A DNA stretch of 64,000 nucleotides from the NCBI GenBank assembly GCA_019096065.1, contig JAGUCH010000008.1:6019001-6083000 (forward strand), in the 5' to 3' direction. The DNA is from Paracyclopina nana. Its lineage: Eukaryota; Arthropoda; Copepoda; Cyclopoida; Cyclopettidae. This document shows, in pieces, positions 32,201 through 42,776 of the stretch. Position 1 is the stretch's first letter, and every line of letters starts with the position of its first letter. The notes under the pieces are model-generated. The model did not search any database and was not told where the DNA came from. It saw only the letters and a list, made by a program, of their open reading frames with translations. The translations under genes were made by a program, and so were the position numbers.

Positions 32201-35200
32201 GAGCGAAGTATACAAGGGGCCGGCCGTTCTGTACCCTCACCGCAACTCGTCCAGCTTCAGCGGCAACGCGGGTCACCTAGGAGACCTGCTCCTCCTCGCC
32301 CACGAAGAAGAATCGCGGTTCGCGGGATTCGTCCTCAAGGGCGTGCAGTCCATGTGCCAGCGGCGGCTGTTCACCACTCAGCTCCGCGACTTCGCTGTCT
32401 TGATCGTGGGACCCGGGATGGACCCCTCCAAGCCAAGTACCTTCACCCGGAGGACATGGACGGTGCGAATATACAGACACAGCTGGCATTCGTGCATTCG
32501 CAGCATGCGCTGCATATCCAGGACAGATTCAAGTTCCTCCAGGAACTTATCTGCAAGAACGAACGATCGATCCTGCACTCCAAGCTTCAGAGTATGGCTT
32601 CCGGCTCCTCATCGTACGCCACCCTTGATAGCCACGGACCCGGCCATCTAGTCACCCGTGCCGGGGCTGTAGCTTATGTTACCTCCTGCTACCCGGTGCA
32701 AGCCGTCACCAGGTCTATTGCGAACTGCACACAGGAGATTCCCGTGCTGGTGAACAACGAGACACGATTCGCGGACCCTCTCTCCTTTGTGCTGACTGAC
32801 CGGCCCAGCGTGGTCCCATGCGATTCCATCACCCCGATTAAATGGAAGATCCACAATCAGTGGATGTGTGCCACCCCCAGATCCACGCCTGTATTGCCCC
32901 CTACGCAACTCAACCCCATGTCGGACGCGGCTCCCGGAGCGGACACTACGACATCAGTCGAGGACTAGGGGTGGAGTGTTCTCGGCGGAACAGCGGGCCA
33001 ACCATATCCTCTACCTCCACTTGTTTAGCAGTCGGGAGGCCGTGGTGAACACTATCACTAGTAACGTGCTCCACAACTCGCTTATCACGGGCAGCAGGTC
33101 GACTACGCTATGGACACAGGAAGACATTGATCAAATGGTGGATCATGTCGGCAGCGCAATTATTCCTTTCTTCAGCTCAGTAGGGAAGTATTATTCCTAC
33201 TTCACCGGGGCTCTCATCACCATCGGCCTGATCAAGTTGATCCTCGGAGCCGTCATCCGGATGATCATCCTGTACCGACGGCGCGGACTGGGTTGGTGGA
33301 TGTTCTTGGCTCTGTGGCATACAGCCTTCCTTATGGTCGAAATGCCGTGGCGGATGCTTACCAACCTTGGGCACGACCAGATCCTGTTCCCTGGCGGGGA
33401 CGACAATGACGAGGATCAACCCCCGACACGCGGCAGGCGCCGACCTCGGAACCAGGAAGGACCCGAGGCGTACCCACTGGCCGCCCTCAGCGACGGAGAC
33501 GAAGAAGATGACGACGAGGCACCCCCTAAGTACGGGGTCGCAGAACCAGGAGAGACCGATGGACCCCGCCGGTCTGGATTCCGCCAACGCATGAAGGAGG
33601 CTCTATTTAAAGAACAAGACGGCCTCTACCGGAACCTACAGGCACAGGTCGACGCGCTGGCGAGGCAGAACGAGACCATGCATAACTACATTATGGCTGT
33701 GCTCCCCTCGGCCCCGGCGCCCAATACTGTGGCCTCCGCGACCTCGACGCCCCTGAAGTCACCGATGGAAGGAGGAGCGACCGCCGGTCCACCTATCTCC
33801 CCTGTACTTCCGGCCACGGGATCCCCCCGACATAGGGTGCCAGCATTGCGCCGTGAGGACACGGCCACGCTTCAATAGGGGGAAATTGTAGCAGGATCCC
33901 GAGCCTGCGTACCTGCGCTCTCGCCTCCTTCTCGTGCGGTAGCACTACAATTGTACGGCAGTAAATAAACGACTATGCGCGAGCAAACAGCTCGACGACA
34001 TATATCCTTCCAACTAAGATGGAGTCTTATAAGCTATAAGTTAGTAAGGTGTAACGCGTAGGTCTCAGAGTGTTCGAACCCCTACATTTACAAAGTCAAA
34101 ATCAGTTAGCTTCAATTTGGATTTAATCAAAACCATATGGATTAAAAGCTACCTGATATTTGAGTCAAGCACTCAAGTCCATCTAGGTTACATGCTGTAT
34201 TAACCTTCCAAATTTTACCAAATTCAGCAAAAAAGTATGGCAAGCAACCACATGTTTTAAAAATGTCATTGGCTTGACACTCAAGTAAACAAGCCTTTCG
34301 ACTGTAGTTCTGAAAAGCTTCCAGAATAATTTCAGGATGATCTTTCAAGCTCTCTGAGTGACTTAAGCATTTTCTTTTTTCCAATGGCATGGCTTGGACT
34401 TCATCAGAGCTCTTTGTGTACTGTGCACCCACTGCAATAAATGATTCTTTTCTTGCACCAACAGTGAAACCTTTTCCCACTACTTCAGCAAAGTCATATG
34501 GGCTATGGACTAAAACTTTAAACCCAACATAGTTATTTTCTGCTGATGAGTGGTAGTTGGTTGCATCTGGATGCAACAAAAGTGTCAACCCTAGCCTTGA
34601 GTTGGCAACATTTGTCTTGTGGAGTTTTGTTGGCTCATCAGAAGTGTTTTTTGTAAAATTGTCTGGAGTACTCATCTTGGCATTAGGATCCAAGCACTGA
34701 CAATCCATACAATAGTACTTAGAAGAACTTGGATTGCAGCAATCACCCCCATCATATGAACATTCAGGATTATTAACAATATCAAAGCAAAATCCATCTC
34801 CTTGCAAGAAAGGGTAGGGACAACCTGCAGTATACGATCATTAAGTTGGATATTTGTGAGCTAAAATGAGTTGGCTACTCACTGGTTGTTGTTTCATTTA
34901 AGCATTGACATAGCTTACAGGACTGGAGAGAGGAATTTGTTCCTAAGCAGCAATCACCCTCATCAAAATTACACGAGGGTATGTTCAATACATCATGGCA
35001 GATTCCATCACCCAAAAAGCCAGCATAAGCAAATGGGCAACCTGATTAACAACCAGTGTACATTCAGTGAAATGAATTTGTCTTTAAAAATTTTACCTGT
35101 AAAATTACTTTCTGTCACACAGACGCAATCACCGCAGTTTTCATTTTGTGCCTCTTCAATGCAACAGTCTCCGCCATCAAAATTGCAGCTTGGTATATTA

Positions 35201-36287
35201 TTCATGGCATCACAATTCCCATTTGCATACCAATTTGGGTATGGACACCCTTACAAAAATTAATTGACTTTTCATGGTTATTTCAAACACATCAATGTAC
35301 CTGGTAGAATTGTCCCTGGATCAATTTCATCATAATCAAAGTTCAAGGTTGATGAGTTGCCCAAATTATAATCTGTTTTTATGCTGGAATTACTTTTCTG
35401 AGTATTTAGTTAATTTTGAACTATTAGATTGTGAATTACAATCGCTCAGCCATTTTGAGTGTATTAAATGAACAGCAGTATCCATTATCTGTATTCCGTA
35501 CTCCAAACAGGTCTTTGCAGTCAACAGCTTTTCCTTGCCACTCACAATAAATAAGCATGTCAGAGCATGAAGGCATGACCTGCAATTTAGAATTGCCCAA
35601 TTAGTTAGTAAATCAAGTGAATGGTAATACAATGGAATGAACAAAAATCGTACTGCCTTTATCAAGCTGGTCATGTGATCTTTGTAGCGCTCAATGACTT
35701 CTTTTACTCTTTCTCTTTGACTTTCATTTTCAAATGTGTCTTTTTCATTGTCATTTGATAATGTTAGGGTCAGAGCAAGTAGAAGGTCATCTTTAAAGTA
35801 TGGATCACTATTGGACATATTTTTCCAATGATCACCAAGAAAAATTCGATTGAATTGAGTCATCACAACTTTGTTATTGGAACATATAGTAACAGCGGGA
35901 AAATGAATGTTCCAAATGGGGTAATTAGTTGTTTCCACAGTTGTTATGGTAGGAACAACTTGCCATTTGTGATAGATTGGCTGCATGACAAATGCTCCAA
36001 ATACAAGGAAAAGTGTTAGGATGAGAATCCATGTAATCCTAAAATTCTAGGATATTTCCTTATTCCAAAATCAGTATCAATACAAACCTCTCATAGATTG
36101 GAATATTTGCATCCCCTATATATTTCAATCCATGTAGTGAAGTCGCCTGGCAGAAATTTTGTCCAATTTGCTTTAAAGACGATTTCTTTTTTTTAGGAGT
36201 TGGTGGTAAACTCTTTTCATTTGATTCATGATCTTTATTTGATATTTTTGGCTCTACATAATTGAACTTTCCAGGTGTATAATCCAT
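23251..36287 (-). CDS. DEG/ENaC channel with three LNR repeats, paralogue 2, split by a retroelement
   Basis: Exons, minus strand, 5' to 3': 36088-36287, 35654-36038, 35440-35579, 35301-35383, 35097-35249, 34883-35041, 34153-34824, then across a 10,332-base intron 23464-23820 and 23251-23402. They join to 766 aa with no stop. The exon lengths 385, 140, 153 and 357 equal those of paralogues 1 and 3, which supports the joins. Domains are as in paralogue 1: STHG-like TSLHG, TM1, PAVTICSNN, three LNRs (the second reads FDEGDCC, a Gly to Glu change in the core), Cys-rich ectodomain and TM2 (GLCIGFSLVSAVEILYW). The large intron contains the complete LTR element 23905-34086 in the opposite orientation; without it the intron would be about 146 bases. 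Whether transcripts still cross the insertion is not known. Confidence 0.9.
23901..23904. repeat. Target-site duplication TTTA, left copy
   Basis: TTTA directly before the 5' LTR; the same four bases are at 34087-34090 directly after the 3' LTR. A 4-bp duplication fits insertion by a Ty3/gypsy-type integrase. Confidence 0.8.
23905..24104 (+). repeat. 5' LTR, 200 bp
   Basis: Begins TGTAGCAGG and ends CCCCTACA, so the ends form a short TGTAG/CTACA inverted repeat. By eye it is identical to 33887-34086. It is short for an LTR of an env-bearing element. Confidence 0.95.
24108..24125 (+). promoter_or_regulatory. tRNA primer binding site
   Basis: Three bases after the 5' LTR, TGGCGCGGTGCTGAGGAC begins with TGG, the complement of the CCA end of a tRNA. 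The next base would pair with a G discriminator, as in many serine tRNAs, but the tRNA is not identified here. Confidence 0.7.
24126..25302 (+). other. Leader of the retroelement
   Basis: About 1.2 kb between the primer site and the first gag ATG. It contains open stretches up to 185 codons without recognisable motifs; I treat it as untranslated leader that probably holds packaging signals and the splice donor for the env mRNA. Confidence 0.5.
25303..26673 (+). pseudogene. gag: gag with an internal TGA
   Basis: Frame 1 is open from ATG 25303 to TAG 26671-26673, interrupted only by TGA at 25813-25815. The first 170 codons are Pro/Gly/Ala-rich then a Gln/Arg/Glu helix (SMEAQRQADAQARKQEAEL). 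The part after the TGA holds the capsid-like helical region and a CCHC zinc knuckle, CFYCERKGHRKSEC (C-x2-C-x4-H-x4-C), for RNA binding, followed by a basic tail. The TGA is not followed by a known strong readthrough context, so a point mutation is the simplest reading. The gag protein would form the virus-like particle. Confidence 0.85.
26649..26720 (+). promoter_or_regulatory. -1 ribosomal frameshift signal: slippery heptamer and pseudoknot
   Basis: GGGAAAC at 26649-26655 is in the exact register G-GGA-AAC of the gag frame. After a 5-nt spacer, GACCCGG (26661-26667, extendable to 26670) pairs with CCGGGTC (26684-26690, extendable from 26681). The loop, 26671-26680, contains the gag stop and GAGAGCT (26673-26679), which pairs with AGCTCTC (26714-26720). 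This gives an H-type pseudoknot. Slippage by -1 leads straight into the pol frame, which is open from before the heptamer. This would set the gag to gag-pol ratio. Confidence 0.85.
26650..29663 (+). pseudogene. pol: pol, first part: protease, RT, RNase H, integrase start
   Basis: Frame 3, entered by -1 shift at about 26655; the first internal ATG is 26748 but is not needed. Protease has ARALVDSGNS (catalytic DSG). RT has LRWCVDYRELNK, the FSTLDA motif with its Asp, MPFGLTNAP and YLDD. RNase H has ILDTDFS, GELVAV, LRTDHRAL and HGNADSLSR. The integrase finger has the two His but its Cys pair is incomplete: a Gly stands where the first Cys is expected before LLCQRSKPG. The first catalytic Asp is in LSLDYVGPF. 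The frame then stops at TGA 29661-29663 because of a shift at about 29650-29660, and integrase continues in frame 1. Confidence 0.88.
29664..31098 (+). pseudogene. pol: pol, second part: integrase core and C-terminal tail
   Basis: Frame 1 continuation of integrase after a +1 change. It holds the second catalytic Asp (HTDQGTHF) and the Glu (SNPVERAHRDLN), then ENFV-type surroundings ending with a GPY/F-like domain (FWTGPWTIEKRVNELTYEI) and VDHLKLYIP. A tail of about 230 residues, acidic and Pro-rich with basic patches, follows to TAA 31096-31098. The break separates the catalytic residues, so this copy should not make active integrase unless the break is a sequencing error. Confidence 0.85.
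31309..31326 (+). promoter_or_regulatory. Putative splice acceptor for env mRNA
   Basis: TTACCTTCTCTCTTGCAG, a pyrimidine-rich run ending in CAG, stands between pol and env, 93 bases before the env ATG. Its position is that of the subgenomic env acceptor of retrovirus-like elements. The donor was not identified. Confidence 0.5.
31419..33878 (+). pseudogene. env: env: chuvirus-type membrane glycoprotein, frameshifted
   Basis: The first ATG, at 31419, starts a signal peptide (LMLLVFFGYSYWILL). The ectodomain shows TYDCAHPDA, QPELCEDI, VTRCGYDS, CRDAAEKRF, DKDHKCT, EGTIVW and AGFVLKGVQSMC in the order I associate with glycoproteins of chuvirus-type negative-strand viruses and their captured copies. 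Two or three membrane segments follow near the end (YFTGALITIGLIKLILGAVI; WWMFLALWHTAFLMV), then an acidic tail. The frame changes from 3 to 2 at about 32400-32440, wavers at about 32870-32910, and returns to 3 at about 32940-32990, so no single open frame covers it. The family call is from pattern memory and needs a search. Confidence 0.7.
33877..33885 (+). promoter_or_regulatory. Polypurine tract
   Basis: AGGGGGAAA one base before the 3' LTR; it overlaps the env stop (TAG at 33876-33878). It would prime plus-strand DNA synthesis. Confidence 0.85.
33887..34086 (+). repeat. 3' LTR, 200 bp
   Basis: Same length, ends and, by eye, sequence as 23905-24104. The right copy of the target duplication (TTTA, 34087-34090) follows directly, then the DEG/ENaC intron resumes. 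Confidence 0.95.
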
Positions 36288-36605
36288 TTTTGGACAGAAA
36301 AACTGAGCTACTGGTCAGCCAAACTAAAGGTAATTAATGCTATAGTTCATAAAGTGGTTTGCTTACATAAGCTTCAATTAGGCTTTTTGATTGCAATGAA
36401 TGTTTGTAATAACCTGTCTTTTGCATATTCAACTGTACTTTTGTGTTTATTTAGATACCTATAGTATAGTATACAAGGCTTTTTGGTTGCAAACTTAAAT
36501 AAAATGATAGAAACAATGAACAAAGAAGGAGTAGTTTTTATTTAATTTATCATTGAGATTGAGAGAAGCATCCCCAATAATGAATATAAGATGATGACAT
36601 TTTAG
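36288..36605. other. Intergenic spacer between DEG/ENaC paralogues 2 and 3
   Basis: 318 AT-rich bases with no gene; it should contain the paralogue 2 promoter and the 3' end of paralogue 3. Confidence 0.6.
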
Positions 36606-39389
36606 TTATTTGTTACTCTTTTCCTTGGTTTTGTTCTCAAAAAATAACCTAATAGTAAACCAATACAATATCTCAACAGCAGATATCAAACTGAAGCCAC
36701 TGCAAAGCCCAATTATTCCTCCAAAAGCAGCTGAAAAATTTGTTTCATAAAGTTCTTTCTTTTGGCAATGCCCTAACAAAGACTTTACCGATTACATCCA
36801 TGGCTGAATAAACTTGATCTCTTGAGTACTTGACAATCCCCAGCTCCTTAAAGTAAACATGGACAATAGACCCTGTAGTCTCAATATCTTCAATTCTTTG
36901 ATACAATCTTTTCTTCTGTTGGGGGAATGTCATATTTTTTGCTTCTTCAACCAGCCTTCCCACTATATTATCTGGTGAATTTTTAAGATATCTGAAAAAC
37001 TCTGACTTTTTTTTCACAAATGACTCAGACATCTCTTGAAAATATAAGGTTTCCTCACAGTCATTGGGACAATTGCAAGCAAGAGCATTTGCTATGTATC
37101 CATCCACTCCCTCCATGCCTTCAGGTTGTAAGGCTCTTTTACTGTCTGTAGAAAGATGAAAAGACAAACATGTATGAATTCAGCTTAGGTGTTAAATGAA
37201 GAATAAATACCAGCAATTGAAGCTAAACATTGTAGGCCAGCCATATTACAAGCAGTATTTACTTTCCAAATTTTACCAAAATCCGCAAAAAAATAAGGTA
37301 AGCAGCTACATGTTTTGAATATGTCACGGGCTTGGCACTCAAGTAAGCAAGCTTTTCGACTATAGTTCTGGAAAGCCTCTAGAATGATTTCAGGATGATC
37401 ACTCAAGCTCTCTGAGTGGCTCAAGCATTTTCTTTTTTCAAGGGGCATTGATTGAACATCAGCTGATGTTGTTGTATATTGAGCACCAACAGCAATGAAT
37501 GCTTCTGTATTTGCTCCAATTGTGAATCCTTTACCAGCCACCTCAGCAAAGTCATAAGGACTATGCACTAATACTTTGAAGCCAATGTAGTTATTTTCAG
37601 CCGATGAATGATAACTTTTGGCATCTGGATAGAGCAGCAGAGTCAGACCAAGCCTTGAGTTGGCAACATTTGTTTTTCGCAATTTTGTTGGCTCATTTTT
37701 TCCCTTAGTTGAGGTTTCATTGACATTACTTGCTTTAGAACTTGATGCAAAGCATTTGCAATCAATGCAATATGCCTTTGAGGCATTTTCATCACAACAA
37801 TCTCCTCCATCAAAGTTGCATTCAGGAGTATTAACAATGTCATTGCAGTAGCCATTACCAATTAAAAAAGGATATGAACAATCTTAAATTTTAAGATATT
37901 TGAAAGGGATTTTCTCAATATTCAAGGAAACATTTTACTTGTGTCACCCTCTGTTAAGCATTCACATTTGCCACATTGTGTATAGTTAGAGCTTGTATTG
38001 CAGCAATCTCCTCCATCAAAATTGCATGCAAGCGTATTGGCAACATCAGAGCAAACACCATCTCCTGCCAGTCCAGAGTATGGGCAACCTATATTTTCCT
38101 TTGAATTGTTTCTTCAAAAATGCCTATAATGGATCATTTTTTGCCTGTAAAATTGTTGGTGTTGAAACATTCACAAAAAACGCAGTAATTTCTGTTGGAT
38201 TCCTCATCACAGCAATCTCCTCCATCAAATAAACACTCTGGTATGTTATTCACATCATCACAATATCCATCAGTAAAATATGTTGGATATGGGCATTCTA
38301 TACCAAATCAGGAGGATAAAGAGGCTTTAATATCTATTGAAATCCGTTAAAGCTTTATATAACAAGCTAATAAAATAGCTGAGCAAATGCTTTTATAGCC
38401 ATGAAATGGATTTTACCTGCAAGAACTGCATCTAAATCATAATCTTCATACTCATCCAGAAGTGTTGATGAAGAATTGTCTAGGTCCTCTGTTCTAACAC
38501 TGGAAGTTAAAGATTGTTGTATGATAACTAACTTTTTTACCAAGAAATAATTTGATTTTTACAATTGCTCAGACATTTTGAGTGTGTTAAATGAGCAGCA
38601 GTATCCATTATCTGTATTACGAACTCCGAATAAGTCTCCACACTCCACTGCTTTTCCCTGCCATTCACAATAGAGAAGCATGTTTGAACATGAAGGCATG
38701 ACCTAGAAAGTTTTTATGCAATAGTTTACAAACATATACCTGCAACAATTTACCATCTGAATCAACTTTGCCATTTGATCTTTGTGGCTTTCAAGAACTA
38801 ATTTCACCCTTTCTGCTTGATTTTCACTTTCAAAGGTTTTTTCTTCATTGTCATAGGCTAACGTCATGGTTAACGCAAGAACAAGATCATCTTTGAGGTT
38901 TGTATCATTCAAGGTGAGATTTTTCCAATATTCCGAATAAAAAATTTTGTCCAGTTGCTTGGGCACTATTTTGTTATTGGAGCAAATAGTCACAGCGGGA
39001 AAGTAAATGTTCCAAATGGGGTAGTAAGTGGTTTCAACAGTTGTTATTGTAGGAACAACCTGCCACTTACGATATATGGGCTGCATGACAAATGCTCCAA
39101 AGATAAGGAAAAGAATGATGATCAAAACCCATGCAATCCTGAAAATATGCTTTCACCTGAGTGAAAAAAGCACCACAGTAAAAACTTGCCTTTCAAAGGA
39201 TGGACGTCCTTCTTCGCCTACATATCTTAATCCATGAAGTGAAGTATCTTTGCAGAAACCTTTCCCTGTTTTCTTTAATGATGAGCACAGTATCTTTGAA
39301 TTACAAGGCTTCTTTTTCTTATGTGAGCCTTCAGCATGATTAGTGACAGAAGGCTGTTGGTAGTAAAACTTATTTGTTGTCGAATCCAT
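36606..39389 (-). CDS. DEG/ENaC channel with three LNR repeats, paralogue 3
   Basis: Exons, minus strand, 5' to 3': 39190-39389, 38754-39138, 38563-38702, 38417-38499, 38145-38297, 37939-38088, 37211-37882, 36789-37145, 36606-36730; 754 aa with no phase error. The ATG at 39389 gives MDSTTNKF, aligned with paralogue 2; an in-frame ATG-less extension upstream was not used. Same plan as its sisters: TSLHG, TM1 ([18 protein letters not shown]), PAVTICSNN, three LNRs with FDGGDCC cores, Cys-rich ectodomain (CLPYFFADF, CNCPNDCEE) and TM2 (GLCSGFSLISAVEILYW). Two introns, after exons 1 and 5, appear to use GC rather than GT donors (AG-GCAAGT and AG-GCAAAA). The C-terminal tail is short. Confidence 0.9.
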
Positions 39390-40303
39390 TTTGGCTTTAG
39401 AAAGCTGCTTGACTGTCCTCACATTAATTGGCTAAGCCAATGTGAATAAATGGTCAGCCAACAAGTTTTAAATTATATCTGCCTTGATCACTTTTGGTAG
39501 AACCTGCTACTACTGCTTTATTTCAGCTTTTATTGAGCAATTAAGAAATGTTGCGATAGGAAGAGCCCACCGCTTCGCTGATTTACCGTAGGCCTCAGGA
39601 AGGATCTCATCGCCTAATTGCAAAATATCAAGCGATATTATGCTGATATTTGCAAATATCAGTTACTTCCAAAATCTTTTTTAATGGTTTTTTATGGAAT
39701 CGGTCTTTTGGCACAAAAAGCCATCCTAACATGATTCATCTTAGTTTCTCATTATTTCGCTCCGATATTTTGACAAAATATCAGATATTATAAGCAGGTG
39801 AACCATGCCAAAATATAATAGCTCACTCAGGGCTACTAGTACTTTAGTGCAATTTTCTACCATCCGTTACACACATTAGCCTAATTTTTATCAACAAGTT
39901 AAACGAATTCGTAGTTTTTCTTCCTTTCTGCTTCTTTTAAATCAGTATTTTTACATTGCGGGAGCATTTTAAGAGAAGTTTGAAGCGAGTGCTCTATTTG
40001 GTCAAATAGACTTCTTTCAATAATTGCCCATAATTTGGATGAGGGTAATTACTTCTGAAAATTGGTCCTATGTTTATGATCAGGGGAAACAATTATATGG
40101 ACTAATTAATCCTGAATCTAATCTGATATAGCAGTATAGCTCCTCATTTTTGCTTTATTTTGCGAATTAGGGCTATTAATTATTAAAATCGCAGATTAAT
40201 TAAGTGGGTCATTATTTCGTAACTTTTAAGTTGGCAAGTGCAATACATAACAGATAGAAGGCTCAATGTTTCACTGGCATTGCGCCCGCATAGATCAACA
40301 ATT
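39390..40303. other. Intergenic, between divergent DEG/ENaC and IR genes
   Basis: No gene seen in about 0.9 kb. Transcription of the third DEG/ENaC gene and the IR gene starts here in opposite directions. Contains several short ATAT-rich repeats with GATATT (39628-39792). Confidence 0.55.
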
Positions 40304-42776
40304 ATGCTGCCACTATTAATTTTAGTATCCACGATCATAGCCAATTCTGATGCTTGGAATTTGCCTCCATCTGACTTTTTGATTGACTTCGCCAAGTTTT
40401 ATGATAGAGCATCCATAGTGGTTTATTTGCCTAGCAATTTTCACGGCAAATGGGTCAAGTGGCACGGCGAAGAATATGCAAAGTAAGTTTTTGGTCATAA
40501 TTTGCTATTCGTTGATTCCTGGCATAAATGGTAAACAGACTGAATGTATTTGTAATTGTATTCTTGAGCTAAAAGTCACTTGCTGAGCAACAGTTCTCTG
40601 AATCATGCGAGCATTAGAAGTAACTAGCCATAATTTAACTTGCCAGGGTTGATGGAGGCATGATACCAATTGGATATGTATCTCCTATCAATGACTCGAG
40701 CCTTTCTATGGTGCAAAAATCAAATGAGGACCTTCATCTATTTATTATTGACGATTCTGATGACTTGATGAAAAATCAGAGTATCCAGCAATTTATCAAA
40801 GCGTATGGCCTTAGAGGGAAAGCCAGCAAGGAACATTGGCTATTGGATGTTGGGATTTGGGAGAATGCCAAAGAAGCTCTAGGAGCCTTTGAAGACCTAG
40901 CTGCTGATGTGGATGATGACTTGTTCTGGTACTCGCAAAAAGGATTGACTGACAATAGCACAAATGCTAATCAAATCAAGATTGATGTATGGGAAATGTA
41001 TCGCAAACATGGAGGCTTTCCTCTAGCAATTGTGTCAAATGGCAGCTGGTCTCAGGACTCTGGAATCAATATGCCAACAGATGAAAAATGGAACCGAAGA
41101 AGAGACTTGAGTGGAGTCACCTTTAGAGTTGCCACTCTGCCATCAATACCCTACATAACTGAAATGAATCCAATCCCTGGTAAAAATGGATATTACACAA
41201 TGGAAGGGATGTTTGCTGAAGTTTTCTTCGCTTTGCAAGTAATCTTAATTAGAGCAACTTTTGAAAGGCTTCTTTAGCCGCAATCTTTTGCTAGGAAATC
41301 ATGAATTTTTCTTATACTCTGCAAAAACCACCAGATGAAACCTGGGGGGCATTGGAGCTCAACGGATCCTGGAATGGTATGGTGAGAATGCTGCAAATGG
41401 ATGAATTGGACATTGGTAAGAAAATCAACTCATGAAATTGATCAAGACACATTGTTAACTTGCTTTACTAAAGCTGCAACTGATTTTACTGTAACTTTGG
41501 CTCGAAGTGCTGTTATTACATTTTCTGAGCCCATCACCCAAATTCACCATAGGCTTTTCATCAAGAATCCTTCGGGAACCTTTAACTACCATGCCTACAT
41601 AGAGCCTTTGAAAAGTTTAGCATGGCTTGGAATCGGTTTGTACTGCTTGCTAGCACCACCCTTTTTGTTTTGGACATCCAAGTGAGAGAGTCAGTTTTAG
41701 AAAGCTCAACACTTAAAGAGTCGATTCTCGGTTTGGTAGGTATGGTGAGAGAGACCCAAAGTATTTTGAATTCACATTGGGCAAGTGCTTAGTGTTTGTT
41801 ATCAGCTCACTTACGCTAAGAGGATGGAGTGACACTCCCACCACAGCAGCATCAAGAACAGCCTTTTTTACGTAAAATCATCTTTCATTAATTTAACATA
41901 ATTTAGCATTGACATGGTTCCAGGCTGCTTGTTGCTAGCACACTGCTCTTTTGGCATTGGGAGGCAATGTTGATTTCATACCTTTCAACCCGAGTGATTG
42001 TCCTGCCATTTGACGGAATACGAACTCTCCTAGACAATTCAAACTTCAAGATTGGAGTCATTCCTGGAACCTCACTGGAAGATGCCTTCAAGTACTCAAC
42101 TGATCCTGATTGGCAGGAGGCTTGGAAAACCCGCGTTGAGCCTTACCTGGATGAGTACAGGGTTCATGGATCTGACGTGACTGGTTTCCTCTCTGATTCT
42201 TCGGTGGCTCTCTATACCAATTACTTCTCAGTCAAGTACACATCTATGCAATAACAAGTTATGTGGCATTTTCGTTTTGCTTTCAGTGCAGTGAGTGAGT
42301 TTACTACTTGCGAAATTATTGATATACCATCAAAGTATGACTTCAAGCCATACGCCTATGGTTTTCAAAAGGACTCGCCCTACCTTGGCATGTTCAACTA
42401 CTTTTTGAAGGAGATGAGGGAAAAAGGGGCCCTTAATCAAATTTTGAACAAGTTTGAGGCCGATGCTCAGTTTTGTCCAGATTTAAATGGTTTGCCGTTG
42501 GGATTTGATAGCTGCATCACTGCCTTTTTGTTCTTGATTGGTGGAATGGCTTGTGGCTTTATCATGGTTGGGATTGAATTTGCCTCCAAGAAGAAAGGAT
42601 GGAATTGGAGCTTTCTGGAGGCCTATGACAAAAGAGGAAAAGAATGCATTGATAATCAACATTGTTGGAGTGAAATGGAACAGAAAAACTGCCTTATTGC
42701 AACCTTGACCTTGCAGAACAAAATTCTGCAAAGTAAGCTGGAGAAGCCTCAATGCAATTGTAGCTCCACGCCATAA
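40304..42776 (+). CDS. Variant ionotropic receptor (IR), 677 aa
   Basis: Seven exons: 40304-40482, 40647-41238, 41295-41415, 41474-41681, 41740-41871, 41924-42235, 42287-42776, joined without phase error. Signal peptide MLPLLILVSTIIANSDA. The N-terminal domain is short, about 240 residues. Ligand-binding lobe S1 contains ETWGALE, NGSWNGMV, MDELDIG and FTVTLARSAV, whose Arg matches the ligand-carboxylate Arg of ionotropic glutamate receptors. TM1 is LAWLGIGLYCLLAPPFLFW, the pore segment and TM2 region include GWSDTPTTAASR, TM3 includes LLVASTLLFWHWEAMLISYL (not the SYTANLAAF of true iGluRs), S2 follows, and TM4 is FLFLIGGMACGFIMVGIEFA. Ligand-gated cation channel of chemosensory type. Ligand unknown. 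Introns are 50-160 nt. Confidence 0.9.

Larger units (their letters stand above)
23905..34086 (+). mobile_element. Complete env-bearing Ty3/gypsy-type retroelement, 10,182 bp
   Basis: Two 200-bp LTRs, primer site, leader of 1.2 kb, gag, pol in the -1 frame, env after pol, and a polypurine tract, in that order. The LTRs look identical base for base and the target duplication is intact, both signs of recent insertion. Base composition is far more GC-rich than the host sequence around it. Breaks: TGA inside gag, a +1 change inside integrase, and at least three frame changes inside env. The combination of young LTRs and several breaks points to either a freshly inserted defective copy or uncorrected sequencing errors. 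Confidence 0.95.
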
